64,000 nt of DNA from Tritrichomonas musculus (GCA_039105265.1 JAPFFF010000021.1:496001-560000); one strand, 5' to 3'. Counted from the stretch's first letter, positions 32,748 through 43,812 are shown. Notes: generated from the letters alone by a model not told the origin. Program-made: numbers and translations.

Positions 32748-34251
32748 GAATTGAAAAAAAATTGAATAGTATCACTCATTCAATCTCATTCAATTTTTTT
32801 TCAATAGCGTAAATTACCTTGAAACTTTTTCTGTAGAATTGCCTTACTAAATGGGAAACTTTGAATACTGAAAATTATACATTAATTTTTTTAATATCTC
32901 AAAAAATTGCATAGTAAAACAAGATTAAGTGTCAATTATATATGTAATATTTTATAGATTTTTATATATAATTATATTATTTAAATTATTTAAAACGATT
33001 AACCTGATATCTTTATTTTGAAAAAATAATATTTTTAAGAAAATTTTAATGAGAATATATTTTAATAAAAGTAATGTTACTTGTCATAATTATTTAACAA
33101 CTGTGTTGCATGTGAATAATGTTGTTTAATAATGATCTACAATTCAAATCTTCCCAAATAGAAAGGCAATTTCTCAGAAAAAGTTTCACTTTTAATCAAT
33201 TTGGAAAATAGATATTTTAATGTTTAAAAATCCTACTCCAAAAGCGAATTTTGATCCAATAACTTTATCAGGCATGAAAATACCAAAGAATCATAATAGT
33301 AATATAGATAGATAATTTTCAAGTATAGTTAAAACATAGTTAAAGATCCTTATTCGTTTTATGTTTTAAATAGATACAAGAAAAAGAGCAACTACAAGTA
33401 TTTCTGACTTTATTTTGGAATAGGATCAATGGTATACTAATAATGGTGATCTATAAAATCAAAAAGAAAGTTAAAAAGAAATTATTCAATAACTTTTATT
33501 TTTTATTGCTCAAAATGTGATGCCATATTTTCTCTTTGAATAAAATTGCATAAAAGGTCCTAAATTCAATGAAAATACTCCTTATTATTTAAAATTAAAA
33601 TTAGAAGCACTCAATGTTCATTATATAACTTATAACTTTTTAAATAATGAAATTCAACGCAAGCTTCATATTTGCAAGTATATTTTAAAACCTATTTTTT
33701 GAAAAAGATACAAAATATTTGAATATTTAATCTCACATAAAATTCAATATCAACGTCATTTCAACAAAACCTTCTCTTAAATATAAATTAAAACTATAAG
33801 AATAAAGTTTCTTGAAATATAATATATATTGAGTTATTAATAAATTTTAAAATCATACAAAATTTCCTCAGAAAGTTTCCCATTTAGAAAGGCAAAACCA
33901 TTCAATTTTAGAGTGTCAAAATTCCCATTTAGTAAGGCAAAAAAATAAATCTAAAAAACAAAAATAAAATGTAAATATCTCAAAATTTTTTCTATAAACT
34001 TAATTATTTTTTTAAAAAAATAAATAAATAACATTATAAATAATACATTTTTTTAAAATCGAAAAATCATATTTTTCTATTCAAAATTTCCCAAATAGTA
34101 AGGCAATTAATTCAATTTTTGGCGGGAAAAAACAAAAACGCCGATAACCAGTTTGAATGGGTATTCAAAAAAAGTTTTTAAAAAGTGGATTGAGAAGATT
34201 GAGAGGCTTTCCCATTTTGTATGTCCAACCCTGTATGATTCTGTTGTGAAA
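32748..34251. other. AT-rich intergenic region with dispersed 'CCCAAATAGTAAGGCAA' repeats
   Basis: A motif of the form TTCCCA[AT]T[TA]AG[TA]AAGGCAA is repeated at about 33153, 33870, 33920 and 34090. It occurs in reverse complement near 32840 (TTGCCTTACTAAATGGGAAA). The first and second copies, with neighbouring GAAACTTTTTCTG / CAGAAAAAGTTTC, form an inverted pair spanning ~32818-33190. The rest is featureless. The last ~60 bases hold a GGCGGGAAAAAAC segment just before the BspA-like gene. Confidence 0.5.
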
Positions 34252-37200
34252 ATGAAAAATGAATCATATGGAAAAGATAGATTAAAAATTGTTATTTTTA
34301 TTTCAGGGATTCAAGAAACTGACCAAATGTTTTTTAATGATACAAACATTGATTGTGTAAGAATTGATGATTCTGTTATTGCATTAAGAAGTGTCGAAGA
34401 TGACTCTGTTTACAAGGGCTCTTTCACTGGTTGCACAAAACTTAAAAAAGTTATGATTCCACCTTCTGTGACTTCAATAGGTTTCAGAACGTTTTACGGA
34501 TGTAAGTCATTAACTGAAATTTCAATTCCATCATCTGTAACTTCAATTGGATCTAATGCTTTTTGTAACTGCTCATCATTAACTCAAATAACAATTCCTG
34601 CTTCAGTTACTATAATTTATCACAATTCTTTTAATAATTGCTCAAATCTTGAACAAATAACAATTCCTTCTTCAGTAACTACAATTGAAGCACGTGCTTT
34701 TGAAGATTGTTCATCATTAAAACATGTTACAATTCCTTCATCTGTCACAAAAATTGAAGATTATGCTTTTCAAAGTTGCAATAAACTTGAGCAAATAATA
34801 ATTCCATCTTCTGTAACTTCACTAGGACATTATGCTTTGAGATACTGCTATTGCTTAAAGCAAATTGATTTTCCAACATCCTTAACTCAAATTCCATACG
34901 AAATTTGCTACTCTTGCTCATCACTTGAAAAAGTAAATATTCCGTCTTCCGTTACTTCAATTGAAAATTATTCTTTTTATCACTGCAAAACTTTAACACG
35001 AATAACAATTCCCTCTTCTGTAACATCAATATCATACAATGCTTTTGATGGATGCTATGCACTAACTGAAGTTTCTTTTGAAAGTCCTTCTTCGGTAAAA
35101 TCTTTTGGATCTAAGATATTTTTTTATTGCAAATCACTTGCTCAAATTACTATTCCATCTTCTCTCACTTCAATTGGTGAAGAAGCTTTTTCTGGATGTA
35201 AATTACTATCTCAAGTATCATTCGAAGCACCTTCTTCCCTAACGACAATTAGAGAAAAATCATTTTTAAATTGTTCGTCATTGACATCAATAACTATTCC
35301 AACATCTGTCACATCTATTGGTAGCCATGCATTTAAATATTGCACGTCATTGAAAGAGATAACATTTGAAAGTCCTTCCTCTTTGACATCAATTGGAGAA
35401 TATTCTTTTAAAGAATGCACCTCGTTGGAGCAAATCTCAATTCCATCATCACTAAAAAGCATCAGATCTTTTACATTCAATAAATGCTCATCTTTAAAAA
35501 GAGTAACATTTGATAGTCCATCTTCATTGACTTCAATTGGATATTCTGTTTTTGTTGGCTGCACGAAGCTTGAAGAAGTAGTTTTTCCATCATCTTTAAC
35601 ATCGATTGGAGAATCATGCTTTAGCGGATGTCCATCTTTGATACAATTATCAATTCCTTCATCTGTAACTTCAATAGGCGAGTATTCATTCAATAAATGC
35701 ACAGGACTTCTTCAAGTTGAATTTCCAGAATCTTTGAAAACAATTCCTGGTTCTTCTTTTGGATTTTGTTCATCATTAATAAAAATAACAATTCCTTCAT
35801 CAGTTACTTCAATTGAAGGATCTGCATTCACACGATGCACGTCATTAATCCAAGTTTCAATTCCTTCTTCTGTCACCAAAATTGGCGGATATGCGTTCTT
35901 CGGATGCTCTTCTATTGAGAGCATCGAAATAGCATCGCCAATAACTGCTATTTTTGATAGCACATTTAATGGCTGTTCATCATTAAAGGCGATAAAGATT
36001 CCTTCATCAGTCACCAAAATAGAAAAGTCTGCTTTTGAAGGATGTTCGTCTCTTTCATCAATTGAAATCCCATCATCTGTGACAGAGATCGAGCAATTTG
36101 CATTTAAAGGCTGCTCTTCATTGAATGAAATTGAGATCCCTTCTGCATTGAACATGATCGCCGAATCAGTCTTTAGTGGCTGCTCTTCGTTAAAGCACTT
36201 GAATATCCCTCCGACGGTGAGTTCAATCGAAGCCTCGGCATTCAACGGATGCTCGTCACTGGAGCAAATAGAAATACCATCTTCAGTGACTTCTGTAAAA
36301 GAGTCGGCTTTCAGCGAATGCTCATCACTGACGCAAGTATCAATTCCAACTTCTGTGACTTCAATTGAAGAGTCGACTTTCAATTTCTGTTCTTCATTGA
36401 AACAGATTGAAATTCCGTCTTCAATTACTTCGATTGGCGAGTCTTCCTTCAGCTTCTGCCTTCAACTGGCTAAAATACAGATTCCTCAATCGGTGAAGAG
36501 GATTCAATCTTGCTGCTTTTACGGATGTTCATCGTTGACTGATGTTGAAATTCCTTCATCTGTGATTGAAATCGGTCCTTCTGCTTTTTATGGCTGTTCA
36601 TCGCTGCCTCTTGTTGAGATTCCTTCGTCTGTTGTCGTTATTTCACAAGGCGCTTTTGAAGGGTGCAGTTCGCTTGCGAGCATTTCAATTCCTTCGTCTG
36701 TGAAATCGCTCGGGTTTTCTATCTTCAGTGGATGCACGTTATTGAAAGATGTGACAATTCTTGCTGCGATTACAGAAATTGAAGAGTCAGCTTTCAATGA
36801 ATGCTCGTCTTTGACATATTTTTCAATTCCTTCTTCGGTTACAAAATTAGGCAAATCTGCCTTTAAAAAATGTACGTCATTGGCACAGTTAGAATTTCCG
36901 TCTTCTTTGACTGAGATTGGCGAATCTTGTTTTAGTGAATGCTCTTCTCTTTCACAAATTGCAATTCCTTCCTCCGTTAGCTCAATTGGAATTTGGGCAT
37001 TTAATGAATGTACATCTCTTTCACAAATTTCAATTCCTTCATCAGTAGCTTCTATAAGTGAATCTGCTTTCACTAAATGTTCTTCTTTAGCTGAAATTGA
37101 AATTCCAGATTCAGTGATAAATATCGACAAATACGCATTCAGCGAATGCTCGTCATTGAAAAGAATTTCATTCTCTTCATCTTTAAAGTCAATTGGAGAG

Positions 37201-37386
37201 TCAGCTTTTAGCCAATGCACAGCACTGGAAACTGTAGAAATTCCTTTATCGGTAAAATCTATTAGTGCATCGGCATTCGCTGGCTGTTCTTCACTCAACG
37301 AAGTTTCTATTCCTTCTTCATTGACAAATATTGGTAGTGGAGCCTTTCCTCGTAAAACACAAATAGTAAAGAGGGACTCAACTTAA
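34252..37386 (+). CDS. BspA-like leucine-rich repeat protein (~1,044 aa)
   Basis: The protein is built of more than 40 tandem 23-residue repeats of the BspA/TpLRR type (consensus IPSSVTSIGESAFSGCSSLTQI). These proteins form one of the largest trichomonad families, and some are surface or secreted adhesin-like proteins. This one has no signal peptide or C-terminal membrane segment, so an intracellular or non-classically secreted form must be considered. The open frame extends 33 codons upstream from a TTG. The first in-frame ATG is at 34252 (MKNESYGKDRL), chosen here, although the upstream codons (KKWIEKIERLSHFVCPTLYDS) look coding. An ATG in another frame at 34157 could mean a frameshifted N-terminus. 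Long antisense ORFs are a by-product of the repeat. Confidence 0.85.
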   Translation: MKNESYGKDRLKIVIFISGIQETDQMFFNDTNIDCVRIDDSVIALRSVEDDSVYKGSFTGCTKLKKVMIPPSVTSIGFRTFYGCKSLTEISIPSSVTSIGSNAFCNCSSLTQITIPASVTIIYHNSFNNCSNLEQITIPSSVTTIEARAFEDCSSLKHVTIPSSVTKIEDYAFQSCNKLEQIIIPSSVTSLGHYALRYCYCLKQIDFPTSLTQIPYEICYSCSSLEKVNIPSSVTSIENYSFYHCKTLTRITIPSSVTSISYNAFDGCYALTEVSFESPSSVKSFGSKIFFYCKSLAQITIPSSLTSIGEEAFSGCKLLSQVSFEAPSSLTTIREKSFLNCSSLTSITIPTSVTSIGSHAFKYCTSLKEITFESPSSLTSIGEYSFKECTSLEQISIPSSLKSIRSFTFNKCSSLKRVTFDSPSSLTSIGYSVFVGCTKLEEVVFPSSLTSIGESCFSGCPSLIQLSIPSSVTSIGEYSFNKCTGLLQVEFPESLKTIPGSSFGFCSSLIKITIPSSVTSIEGSAFTRCTSLIQVSIPSSVTKIGGYAFFGCSSIESIEIASPITAIFDSTFNGCSSLKAIKIPSSVTKIEKSAFEGCSSLSSIEIPSSVTEIEQFAFKGCSSLNEIEIPSALNMIAESVFSGCSSLKHLNIPPTVSSIEASAFNGCSSLEQIEIPSSVTSVKESAFSECSSLTQVSIPTSVTSIEESTFNFCSSLKQIEIPSSITSIGESSFSFCLQLAKIQIPQSVKRIQSCCFYGCSSLTDVEIPSSVIEIGPSAFYGCSSLPLVEIPSSVVVISQGAFEGCSSLASISIPSSVKSLGFSIFSGCTLLKDVTILAAITEIEESAFNECSSLTYFSIPSSVTKLGKSAFKKCTSLAQLEFPSSLTEIGESCFSECSSLSQIAIPSSVSSIGIWAFNECTSLSQISIPSSVASISESAFTKCSSLAEIEIPDSVINIDKYAFSECSSLKRISFSSSLKSIGESAFSQCTALETVEIPLSVKSISASAFAGCSSLNEVSIPSSLTNIGSGAFPRKTQIVKRDST

Positions 37387-37732
37387 TGAATTCAAAAATA
37401 ATAATATATCTAATTTTCGCATTGTTTAGATAATGATTAAAATAATAAATTTGTTTTTTTTATTCTTTCAGATATTGAAACAAGTAAAATTATTAGATAA
37501 TAAAAGATCATAAAACAATTTATGAATATATTTTGAATTATCCATTTGTATTAATTTGAATATAAAAATATTTCTAAATATTTAAAGAGTAAAAGAATAT
37601 CCTTACATATGATTGCCACGGTTCCTAAAAAAATATGAATAAGATAATATTTAATAATTAAAATAGAATACACCGCTTTATTTATAATAATTACAAATAA
37701 TAATAAACAATAGGGGAAAATAAAATCGATCT
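37387..37732. other. AT-rich convergent intergenic region
   Basis: The region lies between the BspA-like gene and the B56 gene, which point towards each other. No structure or ORF is supported. Confidence 0.5.
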
Positions 37733-38489
37733 TCATTTTCGTTTCTTTCTTAAATTATTGTTCAACTTTACTATTTCTCTGCTTTTAAGCCTTGGAGATC
37801 TTGAGGTCCTATTTCCTTTAATTATAGCTGCTGGAACAGGATGATTTATTATCTTTTGCTCATTTTCTTGCTCAGGTTGATTTCTCATTATTTGCATTTG
37901 TTTGAAATTAGAACCTCTATTAAAATTAAATTCAACCACTCCATTGTCATTTGTTTTACGAGAAGATTCAATATTTCTTTGTCTAATATTAGAGTTCAGT
38001 AATGAAGGATTGGCGTTACTTTGTGATGATGATTGATGATTTAATTTGAAACATTTGTTTCTATTACTACCACTGCATTTATGGTCAGGAGAATGGGGTT
38101 TAAAAGATAAATCTTCTTTTTTAGTTGTTAGATCCGCATTAATATTTCCGTTTTCATTATTATAACTAAAAATGTGACTTGCGCTTGGAATTATATTTGA
38201 TCTAGTATCAAGATCATTTGTCTTTATTGCTGCAGCTTCTTTAATTAATGCCCAAGATGCATGGCGATTTGAATATATATTAGGCCCAGTTTCTTCGTTT
38301 TGTTTATGCTTTTGCTTTTCTAAATTATGATGCATGTCTTCTATGATGATATTAAAAAGTTTCCGATCAATTCGTGAAAGTTCCTGCAGTACTGACATTG
38401 CCAAACCTCGTATATAATGGTCATAATGCGTTTTTGATACCTTGCGTGCGCTAACATAAAAAACCGGCAAAACTTGAATATTGGCTAAC
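37733..38489 (-). CDS. PP2A B56-type regulatory subunit, C-terminal part (after a frameshift)
   Basis: In the frame shifted by +1 relative to the upstream ORF, the sequence IQVLPVFYV..SARKVSKTHYDHYIRGL followed by 'LSRIDRKLFN' matches the conserved end of the B56 fold (ILPIMFPSLYRNSKTHW...IxGL...MNQKLF). The frame then continues as a long disordered tail rich in Asn/Ser with a basic end (LNNNLRKKRK), possibly a nuclear localisation signal. It is thus the 3' half of the gene starting at 40013, not an independent protein. The open frame also extends upstream over the first ORF (to 38512). I place the switch at about 38475-38490. Confidence 0.7.
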
Positions 38490-40013
38490 CAAAACAGAAA
38501 AATCTTTATCAAAAATGAGCGACATGCTCATATCACTGATATCAATACATGGACTGTTAAAAAGATTCTTACCAATAAATTTCATTAACTTAACAGCAGT
38601 ATCTGACAATATGTACTCTGAGAAGTCTGATACTATTTGTTGCATCTCATTCAAAAAGGTTATTTGCTTTTTTTGTGATGCTGCAGGATAGTGACTCAAG
38701 AGATATAAAATGTATTTATCGAGAAAGTTAGTACTTTTTTCATTATTTTGGTTCTTTAGATAAATTCCAATGCATGTATAAAGATTAGAGCTGAATGAAG
38801 GAAAATTTGAAAGATGGTGAAGAGATAAAAATATTTGCTCTAAAATAGTAATAGTATTTCTAGGAGAAACAGATTTTGTACCATCTTCTAACATTTTTTC
38901 CAATTTTCTTGCTGTTGCTGCTTCTGATAAATTTTGATTCGCAGCATCAAACAAAGAGCTCGAAGAATCAAAAATTTGATTATTCCGTAAACTAGCTAAA
39001 AACTGTGGACTAGATATCATCATTTTTGACAAAAGTTCTAAAACTTGGGAAATTCCACAAAAATTTGGTTCTCCACTGATGGAATCGATTAAAATATTTT
39101 TGATAAAATGAAAAATCAAAATACTTCGTTCTGGTAGACGGCAAGATATCGAATATAACATTGAAATAACACTCTTTCTTTCTCTGTCATCGGGCGATGC
39201 AAGACATAAAAATAACTTTTTCACAAATGATACGGAAATCGGATGTATCAAATATTTAGTTTCTATATGTGGAGTTGTGACAAGTGATATAAAAAATGTA
39301 TAAATATCAGATATTTGATCCCATGCCTCATCTCGAAATGATTCAATACGATCAAATAAAATAGAATGCGGGAATGATCTAACTGCTGGATAAAGACGAA
39401 AAATATTTTTCGAAAATAAGTCAACACATAATTGTATCTCTTTTGACGTAATTTTTCTCGCAAGAATTGGGAATTGTAGTGATTGAATTAATTGTGTTAA
39501 TAATTCTTTTTTATTTTCTTTATCTCTTTCCAAATTTTCTATTATTTTTTGTCGGTTTTCTTGCGATAAATCGATTGTATCATTTGAATTTGTTAGTAAA
39601 TTATAACTGTCAATAATAAGAGCGCATTGGTTGCATTTTTCAGTAAATAAAGAAATAAATTCGTTTGGACGATTTGAATCAAATTTTTTTGAAACTTTAA
39701 GTATATTTTCTTTAAGATTTAATGGATATGATGATAAATAAGTATGATATGATATGTCTGACGATTCAGGATTAATTGAGCAAAACTTAATATCTGCTGA
39801 AATGATTGTATCTAAATCTGATTTACCAATTGTATATTTTTTCATTCTATTTGATCTGAAATGATCATTTTTATTTCGAATATTAACTAATGATGGTAAA
39901 TTGGAAGAAATTGAGACTTGCTTAAAATTAGGAGTATTTTCAAAAGTGCTTTGATCGGTAGAAGAAAGGGATGAACCTTGCATTTGAGAAATGCAAGTGC
40001 TTGTATTGTTCAT
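38451..40013 (-). CDS. PP2A B56-type regulatory subunit, N-terminal part
   Basis: This 520-aa ORF has a disordered N-terminus followed by HEAT-like helices with B56 signatures. These are 'LASPDDRERKSVISMLYSI' (B56: DPRERDxLKTxLHRIYGKF), 'GISQVLELLSKMM' (GIAELLEILGSII), and 'LLSHYPAASQKKQITFLNEMQQIV' ([24 protein letters not shown]). The known role is substrate targeting of protein phosphatase 2A in mitosis and signalling. The ORF ends prematurely (SSFAGFLC then TAG) just where the helix before the SKTH motif should continue. The correct sequence is found in the +1 frame of the overlapping downstream ORF. This points to a one-base indel, a programmed frameshift, or an assembly error. Confidence 0.8.
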   Translation of the reverse strand: MNNTSTCISQMQGSSLSSTDQSTFENTPNFKQVSISSNLPSLVNIRNKNDHFRSNRMKKYTIGKSDLDTIISADIKFCSINPESSDISYHTYLSSYPLNLKENILKVSKKFDSNRPNEFISLFTEKCNQCALIIDSYNLLTNSNDTIDLSQENRQKIIENLERDKENKKELLTQLIQSLQFPILARKITSKEIQLCVDLFSKNIFRLYPAVRSFPHSILFDRIESFRDEAWDQISDIYTFFISLVTTPHIETKYLIHPISVSFVKKLFLCLASPDDRERKSVISMLYSISCRLPERSILIFHFIKNILIDSISGEPNFCGISQVLELLSKMMISSPQFLASLRNNQIFDSSSSLFDAANQNLSEAATARKLEKMLEDGTKSVSPRNTITILEQIFLSLHHLSNFPSFSSNLYTCIGIYLKNQNNEKSTNFLDKYILYLLSHYPAASQKKQITFLNEMQQIVSDFSEYILSDTAVKLMKFIGKNLFNSPCIDISDMSMSLIFDKDFSVLVSQYSSFAGFLC

Positions 40014-41468
40014 TTTATTGATCTATAATTCAATGCTTATTTGAAAGATTTTATTTTTCAATATCATTCAAAAAAAATTTTTCAAAAATTAACATTATAT
40101 TATAAAAAAATATTTATATTGGGAAAATTTTAAATATATATATATATTAATAATATAATTTAATAGCAATATGTTATAATATTATATTTTTATTTTGAAT
40201 TTTCCAAGGAAAAAATAAAATATCATTTATATGGATGTTATAATGTACAGAAATTGAAACTATCAAAAAGAGAACGATACGTTAAATTATTGATTAATAA
40301 AACGTACACATTTTTAAGAGGTTTAGGAATTAAAACATGTTTATCTATTAAATTTTAAAATTTTATTGTAATAAAAAGGCAAATCTATTTATATTATATT
40401 TTAAAAAGTACGTTTAATTTACAGAACTATTGAGATTACTTTATATATTTTGGAAAAACAATTTGCAAATAAAAATCACTCAAAATTGCCAAAACCCAAG
40501 GTCTTTTATATATTTGAAAGAAAAGCTATTAAACTATTCGGGTTAAAAATATATTTTAGCAAAATATATTTATTATTTTATGAGGTTATATTTAATATGC
40601 ATATTTTTAATACTTTTACTTCAACTATATAAAGATATTGGCAAATATTTTCTGAAGTGCTATCAAAAAGTTAATTTTTCATACCAAAAATCATGAAAAT
40701 TTTCAAAATTTTGGGGGATTTTATTTCAATTAGAATCCAAATGAAATATAGAATATATTTATTAAATAAAATTAAAACAAAGCATTCTATTTTTTTTCAT
40801 CTTGGCTTTTGTGTATGGACATTTTTGAGTGATTGATTAAATTACCTTACATACAACTTTATATTTTGTTTCTAAAAATAAAGACCACTAAAGAAATTCA
40901 AAAGGATCTCGGAATCATTAACAACAAACTGAGTTTTCCCATCCGGTGAGGTGAGCAGCCAAGTTTGACTTTTTGAGACATATCTCGTTATTTAAAAATA
41001 TGAGATTCTCAAAACTTTTGTGGGTCGACTGGAAAAGCGACACTTTTGGATACATTTTACAACATTCAATTTTAAGAAAACTCATACAATTTTTTCACTT
41101 GAAAATTCAAATTTCAATGTTGTAAAAGGTTTTGAGAATCTCATATTTTTAAATAACGAGATACCCTTTTGTGTCAAAAATATTTGAATGAACGCATTGA
41201 ATAACAACAAAAATAAGCTGGTAATAAAAACATCTATTTTTCATCACTTCATTTTATGATTTCTTTAGTTTTATCTCATACAATAAAACTCAAAACATTC
41301 ATTTTTTGATTTTTAAATGCATACAGAACATTGAATGCACATAGAAAATTATGCAAATTTTAATTAAAAAATGCGTAACATTTCTGATAACGAATGGTAT
41401 AATAATCTAGATACTATGAAATTAGACGAAAACAACTGAATTTGATAATTCATCTGCATCGTACTTAT
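40014..41468. other. AT-rich intergenic region with foldback
   Basis: There is no supported gene. A 60-codon ORF at 40450 is likely random. A clear inverted repeat lies at 40978-41165 (entered separately). The rest is AT-rich with short direct repeats. Confidence 0.5.
40978..41167. repeat. ~190-bp foldback (inverted repeat)
   Basis: CATATCTCGTTATTTAAAAA at the left pairs with the right arm (AAATAACGAGATA, ending ~41165). The arms continue with ATATGAGATTCTCAAAAC and GTTTTGAGAATCTCATAT. The loop of about 100 bp contains TTTTACAACATTCAA against TTCAATGTTGTAAAA, giving a second nested stem. Confidence 0.65.
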
Positions 41469-41838
41469 AAGGTAAAAAGTTATACAACGGTGAAGGTGTC
41501 TCAGCTATTAAAGAGGAAGCAGCAGATTACTTTAAAATGAGTGCCAATAAAGGAAACATTGAAGGCATGATTTCATGTTCTAAAATGCTAATAAAAGGAG
41601 ATGGAATCCAAAATAATGAAGAAGAAGCAGTGGATGATTATTAGAAATGCTCAAAAGAAGGAAATGATGAAGCATTTTTAATGACAAAAGAAGCTCCGAA
41701 TCTATGCTTCGGAGATTTGGCGATATGATTTTGCATGGTGATAGAATTGATATGAACAAAATTGAAGGGAAAGAGTATCATCAAAAGGATATTGACAATA
41801 AAAAACGTCTTTTTGAAAATAGAGAAATTTCGGATTAA
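41469..41838 (+). pseudogene. Sel1-repeat (SLR) protein fragment, degenerate
   Basis: Translation gives 'YNGEGVSAIKEEAADYFKM', 'ANKGNIEGMISCSKMLIKGD', then an in-frame TAG after EEAVDDY. A frameshift near 41700 moves to 'FGDMILHGDRIDMNKIEGKEY'. The A-x-x-Y-x-K/M-x-A-x-x-G and L/I-x-G-x-G-I layout is that of Sel1-like repeats, common in trichomonads. No intact start or end is present. It is a decayed gene fragment upstream of the DUF3447 gene. Confidence 0.65.
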
Positions 41839-41949
41839 ATTTTTGGCTTCATTCAAAAAGTTTTAAAAATTTATGTCACAATTTTTGCTGAAATGTTTTT
41901 GATTTAAAATTTTCTTCAGTTTCATTTTATATATTGTTTTATTGCTAGA

Positions 41950-43812
41950 ATGATCACCGTGAAAGGCCCTCCAAATTATAAAGATATTCAAAATGTAATT
42001 TTAGATTTTATTGATGATGATCAACAAGACCCCAATAATTCTTGTTTTTATAATGACTTGGAAAGCAAAATATCATATATTTGCAAATTTGATTTAGAGA
42101 CGATACTTCGCTTTTTAAGTATAATTTCTAATTATCATCATCGATCAAGATTATTTTTCACCAAAATAGAAAACATCATCAAGCATTTCAGAATCAGCAT
42201 TGTTCAACTTTTTTCTAGTTCAGAAATCACGCAAATCTTCATAAAAAATAAAAGAATGATTTTATTTCTTTATAAAGAAAGAATGTTTGCCAGTGAAGAT
42301 TTTGTATTGGAATCGCTAAAAACAAACACAACAATATTTGCTTTAAATGATATTGAAAAAGATTTTCAAAGACTATTCAGAAAAAGATGCATTTTTGATG
42401 AACTTATCTACAATTTCAATACTTTATATAAAGATGAATTTTTAGAATTGATGAAAGAACACAAATTGCTTAATTTATTTATGGGAAAATTTTCAGAAGA
42501 ATGCTCTTATTGCAGTTATTATTACAATTACATTCTTTCTGCATTTGGAGACATTGATTTTCGCGATGTTTTCCCAAAATTTATTGATTTTGTTGATAAA
42601 GAAATCAGCAAAAACATCGAAACATTTGTCAAATATTTGTTTTTTATACAGAAAAAAAGCAAGCATTTGCGGTTTAGAAGAATTGTTTGGTTTAGTGATG
42701 ATCGTAAAGATATCATTTATAATTTATTCTATTCAAAACTTAGAGCATATCATGATAACAAAGAATTCCCATTAAAAAAGCAATTCAATAGTGACTACTA
42801 TATTGAAAGAATCAGAGCAAATGAAAGAAAGATTTATGAAGATGAAAGGAAATATAATAAAAAGCCAAACTCAAATAAAAAGCCAAAAAAAGACAACAAA
42901 AATAGTTTTTATGTCAAATTTTGCGCAGATTTGATTGATGGCTTGATAAACCGAATGTTTTATTCGAATCTAGATCTATTTATTAGCTCCATTTTTTATT
43001 ATTTTTTTGATGCAAAAAATGAACATGAAAAAAACATTTTAATGCTTCATATCAATTCTTTTATATCAAAGCTAATGAAGAAACATAATGGTCGTCCATT
43101 ATCTCTTATACAAATCTGCCAATTGTCAGCGTTGTTTGCTGATGAAATAATCGAAAAAATACTCGAGTTTGAGTTTTCTGATTTCTTGCAAAAAATGATT
43201 GAATTGTTAAAAGCGAAATATGACAGTTGTTTAGAAGATTTAAATATGAAAGAAAAGTTTTTGGCTGGTGAAAATGAATCTTATATATGTGAATTGATAA
43301 GAAATGATTCAGTTGAAGAATTCATAAAGTATGTTAATCAAGCAAACATTCCGTTATCTTCCAACATTCAATCTTCGATCTGTGAAACAAATACATTTTT
43401 ATTGAAAAAAGAAACGTCATTCATTGATTACGCAGCTTACTTCGGCTCAATCCAAATTTTCCAATATTTAAGAATAAACGGCGTTGAATTAAGACCATCA
43501 TTGTGGCTAAATGCAATTCATGGCAGAAATCCAGAGATAATTTATATTCTTGAAGAAAACAAAGTTGAAATGCATGGAAATCTTTTAAAAAAATGTCTAA
43601 TTAGATCAATCAAATGCCACCACAATGAAATCGCTGACTACATAGATAGCAAGTATTATGATGATAAGATTAAAAAAGATAACTCTGATGAAAAAATAAA
43701 CAATGCCAGTGTCAAATATTGCAATTTTGAATATATCTCATCGGATCTTCCTATTTACGGTTCGTTTCAACAAAAAATGATAATAATAGCATACAAGCAA
43801 TTCGATTTTTAA
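41950..43812 (+). CDS. DUF3447/ankyrin-type protein (620 aa)
   Basis: The N-terminus has the trichomonad ankyrin-protein leader, with YKDIQNVILDFID, 'ILRFLSIISNYHHRSRLFF' and 'NKRMILFLYKE'. The C-terminal part has 'GENESYICELIRNDSVEEFIKYVN' and 'SFIDYAAYFGSIQIFQYLRINGVEL', then 'LWLNAIHGRNPEIIYILEEN', typical of DUF3447 and degenerate ankyrin repeats. The centre (~300 aa, with a Lys/Asn-rich linker KKPNSNKKPKKD) is helical and unfamiliar. Family members occur in hundreds of copies in trichomonads, and their functions are largely unknown. The ORF appears intact. Confidence 0.8.
   Translation: MITVKGPPNYKDIQNVILDFIDDDQQDPNNSCFYNDLESKISYICKFDLETILRFLSIISNYHHRSRLFFTKIENIIKHFRISIVQLFSSSEITQIFIKNKRMILFLYKERMFASEDFVLESLKTNTTIFALNDIEKDFQRLFRKRCIFDELIYNFNTLYKDEFLELMKEHKLLNLFMGKFSEECSYCSYYYNYILSAFGDIDFRDVFPKFIDFVDKEISKNIETFVKYLFFIQKKSKHLRFRRIVWFSDDRKDIIYNLFYSKLRAYHDNKEFPLKKQFNSDYYIERIRANERKIYEDERKYNKKPNSNKKPKKDNKNSFYVKFCADLIDGLINRMFYSNLDLFISSIFYYFFDAKNEHEKNILMLHINSFISKLMKKHNGRPLSLIQICQLSALFADEIIEKILEFEFSDFLQKMIELLKAKYDSCLEDLNMKEKFLAGENESYICELIRNDSVEEFIKYVNQANIPLSSNIQSSICETNTFLLKKETSFIDYAAYFGSIQIFQYLRINGVELRPSLWLNAIHGRNPEIIYILEENKVEMHGNLLKKCLIRSIKCHHNEIADYIDSKYYDDKIKKDNSDEKINNASVKYCNFEYISSDLPIYGSFQQKMIIIAYKQFDF

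Noticed and set aside
35211..37298. Three antisense ORFs (163-236 codons) across the BspA-like gene
   Set aside because: Repeat-driven mirror frames with no independent features.
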